NCBI GenBank assembly: GCA_037501455.1
Contig: CM074864.1
Span: 30,840,001-30,904,000, forward strand
Source of the DNA: Lantana camara
Lineage: Eukaryota; Streptophyta; Magnoliopsida; Lamiales; Verbenaceae
Length of the DNA stretch: 64,000 nucleotides
Direction of reading: 5' to 3'
A program made the position numbers and the translations under genes. Of this stretch, positions 44,002-53,553 are shown in pieces (position 1 is the first letter of the stretch; each line of letters starts with the position of its first letter). Below the pieces are notes generated by a model. The model saw only the letters and a program-made list of their open reading frames with translations. It was not told where the DNA came from and searched no databases.

Positions 44002-47000
44002 TGAAAAACATGATTTACATGGCTTATGTGGCTATTTGATATGATAAGTATGTGCTCGTATTGTGCTTAAAGAGTTTTGATAGCATGCTTTATCGTTGAA
44101 CGAAATAATGTGCTTATTTGGATATTAAAGTATAATTTAGGGACTATATGGTAAATTTATTTTCCAAGCCTGGAACTGGTTAGAACTTAATGAAATTGAG
44201 TAGATAATTCGATTATGAGTTCGTGGGTTCCTGAATCGCTCGATTTGGAGTTCGGACGAAGAAGTTATGGCCATTTTACGAAAAGTCAACCTTTTAAGCC
44301 TTTAAATGTTGACCGGCGACCCAATTTCAATTCTGACCCAATTTGAGCCCCAATTTCACCTAAATCCGACCCGTATGACCCGCTCCATGACCCTATATGG
44401 CTGACCCAATTTACAAAATCAGATTTAACACACCAAAACCCATTCTTACGTTATTTCAAGATTGAAACACACTCTCTCCCTCACTTTTCTCAAGAGACCA
44501 TCCATATTCTCTCAAGAACTTCAAGCCATCTTCAAGAGCCAAGAGTGGAGACTAAATTTGGAGATTCAAGACTAAAGAACAAGATTCCCTCTTCCATTTT
44601 CAGCTCTTAAGGTAAGAAATGCTTGAATGCTTATGTGGGTCTTCTTCTTTAACTTGAAGCTTAAGTTTGAAATCTAGGGTTCTTGGTTAGATTGACTAAA
44701 TCCGAATTTTATGATGGAAATATGTTTCTTATGATGTTGGGAGTGATTTGATGTCAAAATTTCTCATTTTCATGCTTGTTTGAAGAAACCACCATTGTTG
44801 ACCTTTGAAGCTTTTATGAAGAATTCTTGCATGTTCATGTTCTAGCTTGTTTTAGCTTGATTTGATGATGGATTCTTGTTCCTTATGTGTTTTTATGGAG
44901 AATGTGATAGATTTCCTACAATTTCTTGCAATGATTGTTGATTTCACCATTGTTATGCTTGAAGCTTTCTTGAAACTTGTAGAAGATGAAGTTCTTGCAT
45001 GAATTGTTAGATTTCTTGATGTTTAAATGTTCCTAAATGCTTTATTATGTAACTTGATGGTTTATGATGCTTATTTGTGGTTTTGGAAGCTTAATTTCAT
45101 GTTTTGGGGTGTTTTGAACTCATTCCCGTCGAGTTTGTAGTTGCTGTCACGTTTTTTTTAAGTTCTGGGCAGAATCCGCTAGGGTGGATTTTTGCTGTGT
45201 AAAAATCCATGGGGGTGGATTTGAGGCAGTAGCTCTGGACCAAATCCGCGAGGGTGGATTTTTTGTGAAGGAAAATCCATGGGGGTGGATTTTCCCCAGC
45301 CTTGTTTTCTTGATTCGTTTCACTTGTTTTGCTTCTCGTTTGTTCCTTACTTATTTATATTATGTCTCTAATGTATTGTGACCTCGTTATATGTTGTGAC
45401 ATCTCATGTATACCTTATATTATGATCTTTATACCTCAATCATGGTTAAGTTATCTTAATTGACTAAGTTATTTGTTTAATTAAATTGTGTTAAGTATGA
45501 TTCATATGTCGCTTATTGCTTATGGCTTGGGAAATTGATATATGACTTATATGATGCAATATGATCATAATTGCCAATCTATACCATCGTTGAACATTCC
45601 TTGCACACCATTAACATATTTGCATTCATGTCCAAGCCGTGCGTCGTCTTGTTGGGTTTCGAGTCGAGTTTTACCTTTGTTGGTACGTTGTCTTGTTAGG
45701 TGGTGAGTCTCCGGATGTGTAACCTTCCTTGTTCGTGCTTGATCTTCGAGGTTCTTGGTAAAGGTGAGGAGTTATAATATCAAAATATTTTCAAAACTGT
45801 GGACACATATGGCCTCTCATAATTATTGGTTTTAAACTCCCGTTTTCGAAATGTATATGTAGGCATTATAAGCCAAGTTTTGCGAGCTTTGCCCGTATTA
45901 TGGATATTTGCTTATGGAAAACGGTTAACAAGTAAAACTTGAGTTTTGGTATATGGGATAGATACCCAAAATGGTTTCAGAACTTTCATTTGAGTATTAT
46001 GTACGTGTGAGTTGTGTAGCGAGCCTTTGTTATACCTTGCAAGGACGCTTGCTTGGTCGGTTCTTTTGATAGCTCTCGGGCCGGAGTAAACGGTGATGCC
46101 GGGAACTCAAGGGCGGATGGCTGATCCCTTATGAAGTACCCGCTTTTGGACAAGTTTGCTAAGACTCCGAGGAGGATTCGAGGTTAAGGTAGGCTTGGGG
46201 AAGGTCGGTTTCATGGACCCACTTCTCCATGGTTCTTTTGCGATGATCGGGGGGTGTACACCCTCGACATCAACGGTGTTAAGGATGGATTGGTTTGATT
46301 TCACTTGGTTTGGGAAGTAAGGATGGAGTGCTCGTACTCGCCGAGCCGGTGTTTTGGTTTATGAGCCGTATTTTTATAAAATCTGCATTGTTTTCTAAAA
46401 ACGTTAACGGATCATGAACACCTTTGATTTGAGCATGCATTGAACCTTTTTATGTTAATTATATTATGTATACTTCTCCTCACCGGTTCCGTTTGAACTA
46501 ACCTCCTTTACCTTTCGTGTCCGTAGGTTGCTTTTGGAGTCATGCTAGGCGGGAGTCTTTCTTGAGAGTCTTGTCTAGTTGTCTAGTTATGTTTGTTGCT
46601 TTTACTTTGGTTTTGTTACCTTGGAGTTGTTTTGGATTTAGCATGTACGTTATCGGATTTATTATCTTGTTAGTTGGACCATGGCGGTCTCTATGATGAT
46701 TTACATTTCCGTATTTTGAGCATTTCATGCTGGACCGTGTTGCTCACTTAATTGATGATTTAATCTTTCGCATTTGTTTTCATTTGACTTGAGAAGGTCT
46801 GAAGTGGGTATATTGAATTTGAACTCTTATGCATGTGGTATGTTTTAAGCTTCCGTGTATTTGTGTTTGTTTTAATTCTCTTGGTGTGAGTCTAGTACCG
46901 CCTAGCTAGGATGTCCGTTTGTCACCGCTTGCTTCGATCTTGGCGGGTATATGGATAGCAATTCTATATACAAGCTAGGCCGGTAGCGCGGGATAGGCGT

Positions 47001-47025
47001 GGGATGCCCTTGTTGGGGCGTTACA
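44002..47025 (+). mobile_element. LTR H main part, plus strand, TSD CACAC
   Basis: Continues the 5' end at 43267-43387. It contains the donor-like TTAAG|GTAAGA at 44611, a palindrome-like cluster at 45172-45293, a second donor-like AAAG|GTGAGG near 45765, and the LTR 3' end GGGGCGTTACA at 47025. CACAC follows (47026-47030). Total LTR length is about 3.14 kb; no internal domain, so a solo LTR inserted in the A 5' LTR. Confidence 0.88.
45172..45293. repeat. Repeat cluster AATCC(ATGGGGGT)GGATT in LTR H
   Basis: Four copies alternating AATCCGCKAGGGTGGATT and AATCCATGGGGGTGGATT within 122 bp. The arms AATCC/GGATT pair around a G-rich centre. Position and layout match the palindrome clusters of the other LTRs, but the sequence is unrelated. 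Confidence 0.82.
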
Positions 47026-50000
47026 CACACCATAAATACATATAGAGCATAACATATAATCAAAAGGGGGTCGATCAGAACTGAGCTAGGGTTTTACATA
47101 TTAAATTATTTTCAAACATATATATAGTATTAAGGAAATCCTAACTCGTTTCACAACCACCAAAGCATAAAAGAAACATAAACGTCAGGCGAGTACGGAC
47201 CTCCTCAACTCCTCATACAAATCATAAATACATAAGAATTCATAAATTCATAACTCCTCAACGCCTTGGTGATCAGGAATCAAACCCTCTCCACCCATAT
47301 GGATTCTATATACATACGGGGTAGCTAACCCACGATATGCCTTCCCCGGTTATTCACCGAGGGCTCAAAGAACCACGCCTCAGAGTCGCGGGTCGGAACT
47401 TCAAAGGAGCATGTGCACAGGGGTGATAACCGGTGACCCCAACGGCCACATCGGGTCTCCCTTACCCACACCTCCGGGGCCCAAGAATTCGAAATCAAAT
47501 CATAATCCCATCTTTCAGGGCACATCTCGCGGATTCATAAAGGAAACGTACAAGGGATTCAAAATCATAAGCTCATATACGCTCATACTTATACCATTTG
47601 TATAAATTCATAAAAGGGATTCATAAGGTCATAAACATATCATAAGCATTCATATTTAACCATATAATACGTATATAGCCACATGCGGGATAGGAAATCA
47701 ATGACATAAAGGCCATAGGTCACTTATCTAAAAGAAAAGATCCTAACCCTCACCTTAAAGTGGAAGCGGAGTGAAAACCGAACAAAAGAAGCAACCGGAC
47801 ACCTAAACCTCGGGCTCTTTAACTTCCTGCAGAGGCCCTGAAACAAAAGAACGCAAGAGCCGAGACTTAGACTCAAATATGTACTACTTAGACGCTCGGA
47901 AATGCATATGTATGAAATGAATGCATATGAAATTCAAGAATGTATCATTTAGGTCATTTAAATTCAAAACGCGTACGAACCATATCAAATAAATTCATAA
48001 ATGTAATTCCTAAAATATAACAAATAATTTAAATTATAAAATCAAATTTATATTACACATTTCATACATAGGAATTCATATAAAATCATAGGATCACATT
48101 TAAATAAAAATATCATATTAAATCACTTAAATTTTAATTTACATAAATGTATATATATATATATATATATATCATAATATATATAAATATATATATATAA
48201 TGTATAGTATATAAATATATATATATATACACGGATGGCAGCCACAAAACTCACTTAAAGGCACAAGTACTATAATACAATCCATGTAAAAGACAATTTA
48301 ATCATGCCATGCATTTACATCCATGCATCCCCACGTAACGACCATGCAAAACAATAGCAAACCATGCATTAATACTTCATGCAAAGCTATGGAAACAAAA
48401 TTAAACACGGCAGTTACAGATTCATCTCCCCGCCCAGGGGAGATTTTCTTTATAAAATTACCCTCCCGGGTACAGCTGATGCAGAAACATTCTGCATCAC
48501 GTACCCGGCCGGGTACTTTTCTTGAAGAAAATCTCCCCGGCGGGGAGACAGTCCAGGCGCGAGGGAAACGTGAAAACACCCCTGTTCGACCCTACTATCC
48601 AACCACTCTAAATACCAACTCAGTAAGGCATGATAAGGCACAAAAATGGCAGTAAATCAGCACAAAAACACCATCATATCAGCTGAAAACGAACAGCAGC
48701 AGTTAAGGGATGGAAATGGTACCAATTCTTGCTTATAACTCAACAAAAACTCAAGTATATTAATGGTATCTCACCCATATCACAACTACCACCAAAGTCA
48801 GTATATTCAACAATAAATGAAGCATAAGAGACCACTTTCCATGCATCAATTCAAGCCATAACTCAAGGAAAGTCATAGGATTCAAAAATGGAGCAAAAAC
48901 CTAACTATTCACTTCAAGGATCAAAAACTCAATCAAAAGTGGATCAAATTCCGAATTTCTTTGATGCAAATGATCATAAAAGCATGTACATATCAAATAT
49001 AAGCTTACCCCTTGAAGAAGATGGAAGAAAATGGAGATTGGAGCTCAAAATCTCCTCTAGGGTGAAAGTGACGGGAATTCACTGCTGCTGCTCCAAGGTT
49101 CAGATTTTCCTCTCCTTTCTTGTGTATTGTTCGAGATGAAGGCAGCAAAAAGTGATAAAGGACTGAGTTGGTGAGGTGTGGGTCCAGGTTTGAGGGCAAT
49201 TGGCCAAAAATTGAGGGACTTATGTGCAAAATGGTGAAAGGTGGTCATATGAGCACTGGATGAAGTTACGGGCTGATTTCGGGGTATCAAATAAGGTCGA
49301 AAAATTACAAGGCCTGTTCCATTGCACTCGAATCGTCGAAACGAGTTCAGCGGAGGTGACGGAATTCGAATCCGAATTCCCGAGCTCAAGTTACACTACC
49401 CGGAACCCAAGGTGCACTAAGTACACGTTAGCCTCCTTTAGGTTACCCCAACAAAACGAGTCCCGAAAACCCAACAAATAAACCCGAAAACATGTAACGA
49501 GCACATATTCAAGTTCACGACTCATAAAATGCCAACATATTAAAACGGCACGAAATTTCGATCTCAATTCAAATACGAACGCATCTCATTTCATCAAATA
49601 GGCATATCAATCTAATAAATAAATTCAAATTCAAGAAATAATAAATAAATTAAAATAAAAATAAAAACAAAATTTTAACGAATTAAAATAAGTCAAATTT
49701 TATTAAAAAGGTTATTTTTTAATTAAGTCCAAAACTTTTAAAAAGTGTCAAATAAGTCCAATTCAACTTTTCAATTAAGTCCAATATTAATTAAAATCAC
49801 ACAATTAAGTCCTTAATTCATATAAATCACATAATTTACGAAATTAGCTTGTTCGGGAATTAAATTCACATATCATAAATTCATAAAATTCATATCATGA
49901 ATCACTTGAGGCAAATTTCGACATATAATTCAAATATTCCATAAAAATTCCAATAATTCATATAAGAATTTCAAATAATAAAATATAAATCAATTAAATG

Positions 50001-50081
50001 CAACAATTAAATATGAAATTAAAATAAATTAAATTGCGCACATACGTCATACCTGTACGGTCGCGGAGTCGGGGTGTCACA
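47026..50081 (-). mobile_element. Element A 5' LTR, main part
   Basis: Matches 17112-17435 joined to 20393-23115 of the 3' LTR without the solo-LTR interruption. It ends GGGGTGTCACA at 50081, followed by the TTCCT target duplication. Donor-like AAGGG|GTAAGC at about 49007; palindrome cluster at 48424-48552. Few differences from the 3' LTR are seen, mainly TA-run lengths (48152-48175) and scattered substitutions. Confidence 0.93.
48424..48552. repeat. Palindrome cluster in the A 5' LTR
   Basis: Same set as 21454-21585. The final palindrome has shrunk from TCTCCCCGGCCGGGGAGA to TCTCCCCGGCGGGGAGA-type, still symmetrical. Confidence 0.85.
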
Positions 50082-50086
50082 TTCCT

Positions 50087-50752
50087 GCTTCTAACCAAGT
50101 TATAATCATATAATCATGCTTCAAATAACAACTAATCCATATATGCTATGAATTCTCAAACCCTAGCTATAACATATTTGATCAAGAACCATGAACTCAT
50201 GCATATACCCACCTTTAAAGAAAAGAAATGGATGAAGAAGATGACTATGGAGATTTGAGCTTAAAAGCTTGGAATTTCTTGAGCAAACTTGATGAAAAAT
50301 TGATGAAATCTCTTTCCCTTTTCTCCTTAGAGGAACCGAGAGCAAGAAGGAAGCAAATATGTTGGGAAATTTTGATGAAAATGAATAAGGAAGAATGAAG
50401 AAGCTTTGTACGTGAATCACCATCCTTGATTTTTGTGTAATGCTCAAATTGCAATTTAATCCCTCAAGAGTTTAAGTCATGCAATCAAGGATAAATGGTT
50501 TACTAATTGATCAATTAAGTCCAAAGAAATAAAATGCAATTTGGTCCTTGATTTATAAAGAAAAATCATTTAAGGACATGTTGACAATTAAATCATACTC
50601 AGCAACTATTTCACGTAATAAATATTTTCATGTCATGAAATAAATTCTAAGATTACTATGAATTCGTAAAATTTCATGAAAGTATGATAAAATATAATTT
50701 ATAAAATTATAATAAACATAGGAATGTAATTAATAAAATTCGGGGTGTTACA
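50087..50752 (-). mobile_element. Solo LTR B, right part (5' end of the LTR)
   Basis: On the minus strand it begins TGTAACACCCCG at 50752 and continues to 50087, where element A interrupted it. Donor-like TTTAAAG|GTGGGT at about 50212. The following GAAAG (50753-50757) is the second target duplication of B. Confidence 0.9.
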
Positions 50753-51264
50753 GAAAGTCAAGGAAGAAGACTGTCCCTTATATTGTCCCATTTGCAATCT
50801 ACCATTTTATGTTGCATGGAGTGAAAAACGATTACGCCATGGTCCTGAACGAAGTGTCTGCATCTGTTATGTACTGATGTCGTTATGTTGTTTTCCCTAT
50901 ACCGATACAGTCTCACTGGCATATGTTAGTATATGAAACCGAGCCCAAACGTTTCTTACACTACAATTCGATGCATACAGAAGAAGCTTCCATCGATGTC
51001 GAAATATACGCAGATTTCCTCAGGAAGTTGTGGATTAAGAACAATGTTGTCTGGGCTTTAAAAGAAAGGGAAATGGTGCGGGCACGAATGAGAGTTCAGG
51101 ATAAGGGAAGCAGTGACTGTGGCCTATTAATGTGTCTGTATAGTGAGCTGCTTGTTCGAGAAACTGATGTGTTCAAGACATATGCAGAGACGTGCAGTAT
51201 CGCCGAGTACCGCTTTAAGTTAGCCAATATTTTTCTAGATAGACAATCTTTTTCATCTGTATAA
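50753..51264 (+). pseudogene. Ulp1-like (C48) cysteine peptidase domain, 3' half of the broken MULE gene
   Basis: The frame from 14630 continues at 50758 (SRKKTVPYIVPFAIYHF). Catalytic landmarks of the C48 family are visible: SHWHMLVYE (50911-50937) with the His, HYNSM at the usual acid position (Asn instead of Asp, as in many plant relatives), and QDKGSSDCGLLMCLYSE with the oxyanion Gln and nucleophile Cys. The frame ends TAA at 51262-51264. An in-frame TGA at 50875-50877 interrupts it about 12 codons before the His motif, unless a short intron covers it. Ulp1 peptidases cleave SUMO-type ubiquitin-like proteins; versions carried on MULEs (Kaonashi type) are known in plants, with unclear function. 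Confidence 0.8.
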
Positions 51265-51299
51265 TTGAAGTTGTATTTAGTATTCCATGTTCTTAATGA

Positions 51300-51655
51300 C
51301 TTTGTCTAGTGAAAGGTTAAAAGTGTGTAATTGAAGGTAGACTTTGTCCAGTGAAAGGTTAAAAGTGCGTAATTAAAGGTAGATTTTGTCCAGTAAAAGG
51401 TTAAAAATGCGTAATTGAAGGCAGAGTTTGTCCAGTGAAAGGTTAAAAATACGTAATTGAAGGCAGACTTGGTTAAAAGTGCATAATTGAAGGCAGACTT
51501 TGTCCAGTGAAAGGTTAAAAATGCGTAATTAAAGACAGACTTTGTCCAATGAAAGGTTAAAAGTGCGTAATTTAAAGGCACACTTTGTTTAGTGAAGGTT
51601 AAAAGTGCGTAATTAAAGGTAGACTTCGTCCAGTGAAAGGTTAAAAGTGAAACGT
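51300..51655. repeat. Minisatellite, 42-bp unit, about 8 copies
   Basis: Unit GTGAAAGGTTAAAAGTGCGTAATTGAAGGCAGACTTTGTCCA-type (positions 51309-51350 define one unit), with point changes and one shortened copy near 51470. It starts 36 bp after the Ulp1-like stop codon. An open frame on the minus strand across it merely reads the repeat. Confidence 0.9.
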
Positions 51656-51967
51656 TGTTGTCATGATTCGATAAATCTTGAGCTTCATTATTGTGTTGTT
51701 GTATGGTTGTGGCCATGATTCAATAAATCTAAATCTTGATTATCATTATTGTAATGTTGTGGTGTTCTAGCCATGAATCAAAAAATCTTGAGTATCATTG
51801 TTGTAATGTTGTGGTAAAGATTCAAAAACTCCGCGGAATAACATAAGTGTCCACAACATGTAACTCAATCTTGCGTGTTATTGTTTATACGTAATGGAGG
51901 TTCACAACATGTAATGGTAATGGTAACCTTTATAAACACTAAATACGTACTTAAGATTCACATTGTT
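51656..51967. other. AT-rich spacer with short diffuse repeats
   Basis: Several diffuse copies of 'ATGATTCAATAAATCTTGA ... ATTGT' (51663, 51714, 51772 and 51808). No gene is recognised. Confidence 0.5.
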
Positions 51968-52168
51968 TAACCTTTCACTGGACAAAGTCTGCCTTTAATT
52001 ACGCACTTTTAACCTTCCACTACACAAAATTTGCCTTCAATTACGCACTTTTAACTTTTCACTGCACAAAGTCTACATTCAATTACGCATTTTTAAACTT
52101 TCACTGGACAAAGTTCGCCTTCAATTACGCACCTTTAACCTTTCACTGGACGAAGTTAGCCTTTTATT
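51968..52168. repeat. Second minisatellite array, inverted relative to the first, about 5 copies
   Basis: CCTTTCACTGGACAAAGTCT and GCCTTTAATTACGCACTTTTAA repeat at 42-43 bp spacing and are the reverse complement of the unit at 51300-51655. The two arrays could form a long imperfect hairpin. Confidence 0.88.
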
Positions 52169-52454
52169 ACGCATTTATCTACACAGACATACAAAAAAAG
52201 CGACAAAAACCCAAAAATAATTAAAAAAAAAAAAACAAGGAAAGAACATTCATTTAGAAGATAGAACAATTCTAAATACAAAGTTAAACTAGACTTCTTC
52301 CAAAGACAGAGTATTCTGCAAGGTTCATCATCACGCTAAACTGTCATGCATCCTCCGAAATCTCGCCCACACTTCATTTTCTGTGCGAAAACAAATCACA
52401 GAAATGTGATTAGAATCCCCGAATTCAACAATATACTCAGCAGCATATAAACAG
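52169..52454. other. Spacer downstream of the transposase gene
   Basis: Contains an A-rich stretch (52194-52236) and otherwise nothing recognisable; probably the 3' UTR/trailer of the minus-strand transposase gene. Confidence 0.4.
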
Positions 52455-53553
52455 TCAATTTAACACAGGTCCCTTGCATGTTCTCTTGTTATGCTTAGGC
52501 CTTTTACATGATGTGCACACTGTAACAACTTTGACGACCTATGACGGGAACCTAGTTCTCTTCGATCGACCAGGCTGAGGCCTCACATCCGGCAGCCTGA
52601 TCTGAACATCTACATTTGAGTCCATATCAGCATTTGGTATAGGGAAAATAATGTTTTCATATGCCTTTTTATACGTTTCGATTGAATAAGCTTCATCACA
52701 AAAATCGTAGACCGACCACCCTTCCTTGTTAATGAACGTACAAGCATGCTTGTAGGGAAGCTTTAAGACCTGCCAGTAATTACAAGAATATTCCCGCTTG
52801 CCAAGGTCTACTGTGTATTAGAATTCTTCTTCATTCACCTCAAATGTCACTGAGTCGGCTCGCACGATATCCAGGCTTCTTCCTGCTTCAAATTCAGCCT
52901 TAACCATTACCTCTATATCCATACAAAGGTGCGTTTACCATTCATGACTTTGCTCCCGTCTATTGCACATCATGGTCATTAACTGCTGCCTTATCCGGTC
53001 AATCAAAGCTACAATTGAGAGTGGTCTCGCATCCTTCACCCAACTGTTCCAACACTCTGCAATATTGTTGTTGATAATACCAAATCGATTACCGTTAAAT
53101 AATGAATTGGCCCAGTTTTCAGGAGAGGAGTTTTTTATGAAATCTGAGGCCAAAGGTATTGCTTTAAGGATTTTGTTGATGTGCAAGGAGTACTCGGCCC
53201 TAATAGAAGCGTATGCTATTGCATTGAATACATTCGTCCAATGTTTTTTGTTGAGTTTTGGATAATGCTTTCTAAGGACCTGTGATAATGACATCCAACT
53301 GCCACTTTAGTAACAAGAAAAGGATCAAATATATCAACTCATCACACTAATCCTTAAACAAATACCTGAGTTCTGAAGTTATCCACCAAATTTCTGAGGC
53401 AGAAGGCATGTTGGGAGCCTGGAAATACCCATGGCACATGCGTAACAAGTCCCGGGTGCCTGTCGGAGAAGAATGTGTACTGTCTAAAATCACAAAGTAC
53501 AGGCTGACTTTCAAGAGCATGTCTCAACTTCTTGCAAAACCATTCCCAATTCT
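52455..53553 (-). pseudogene. mudrA-type MULE transposase, C-terminal half, decayed
   Basis: Two exons are visible: 53553-53366 and 53279-52455, with an 86-bp GT-AG intron. Exon 1 has the MULE signature FFSDRHPGLVTHVPWVFP followed by HAFCLRNLVDNF. Exon 2 has the C-terminal helix region (GIINNNIAECWNSWVKDAR ... RQQLMTMMCNRREQ), a SWIM-like segment YSCNYWQVLKLPYKHAC that has lost some cysteines, and a CX2CX4HX4C knuckle (CTSCKRPKHNKRTC). Three in-frame stops interrupt exon 2 (52935-52937, 52818-52820 and 52539-52541). The 5' part, with the first catalytic Asp, is beyond an LTR inserted at 53554. The gene converges on the Ulp1-like gene, the arrangement known for MuDR genes and for Ulp1-carrying MULEs. 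Confidence 0.85.

Larger units (their letters stand above)
16627..50081 (-). mobile_element. Ty3/gypsy chromovirus A with nested insertions, TSD TTCCT
   Basis: TTCCT precedes the element (16622-16626) and follows it (50082-50086). Order on the minus strand: 5' LTR (50081 back to 27802, interrupted and partly inverted), PBS (27782-27793), gag (27630-26755), pol (26760-23144), polypurine tract (23116-23130), 3' LTR (23115-16627, containing a solo LTR). Each LTR is about 3.5 kb when the insertions are removed, and the two LTRs are very similar by eye. The order protease-RT-RNaseH-integrase identifies Ty3/gypsy; the C-terminal chromodomain-like tail and GPF module suggest the Tekay/Del group. Confidence 0.92.

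Noticed and set aside
51306..51716. Open frame with repeated NYALLTFHWTKS motif on the minus strand
   Set aside because: It only reads through the 42-bp minisatellite, whose unit is a multiple of three. No start context, domain or codon signal supports a gene.
51300..52168. Regular repeats resembling a CRISPR array
   Set aside because: Units are contiguous 42-bp tandem repeats without unique spacers, with point decay, in a plant genome; it is a minisatellite.
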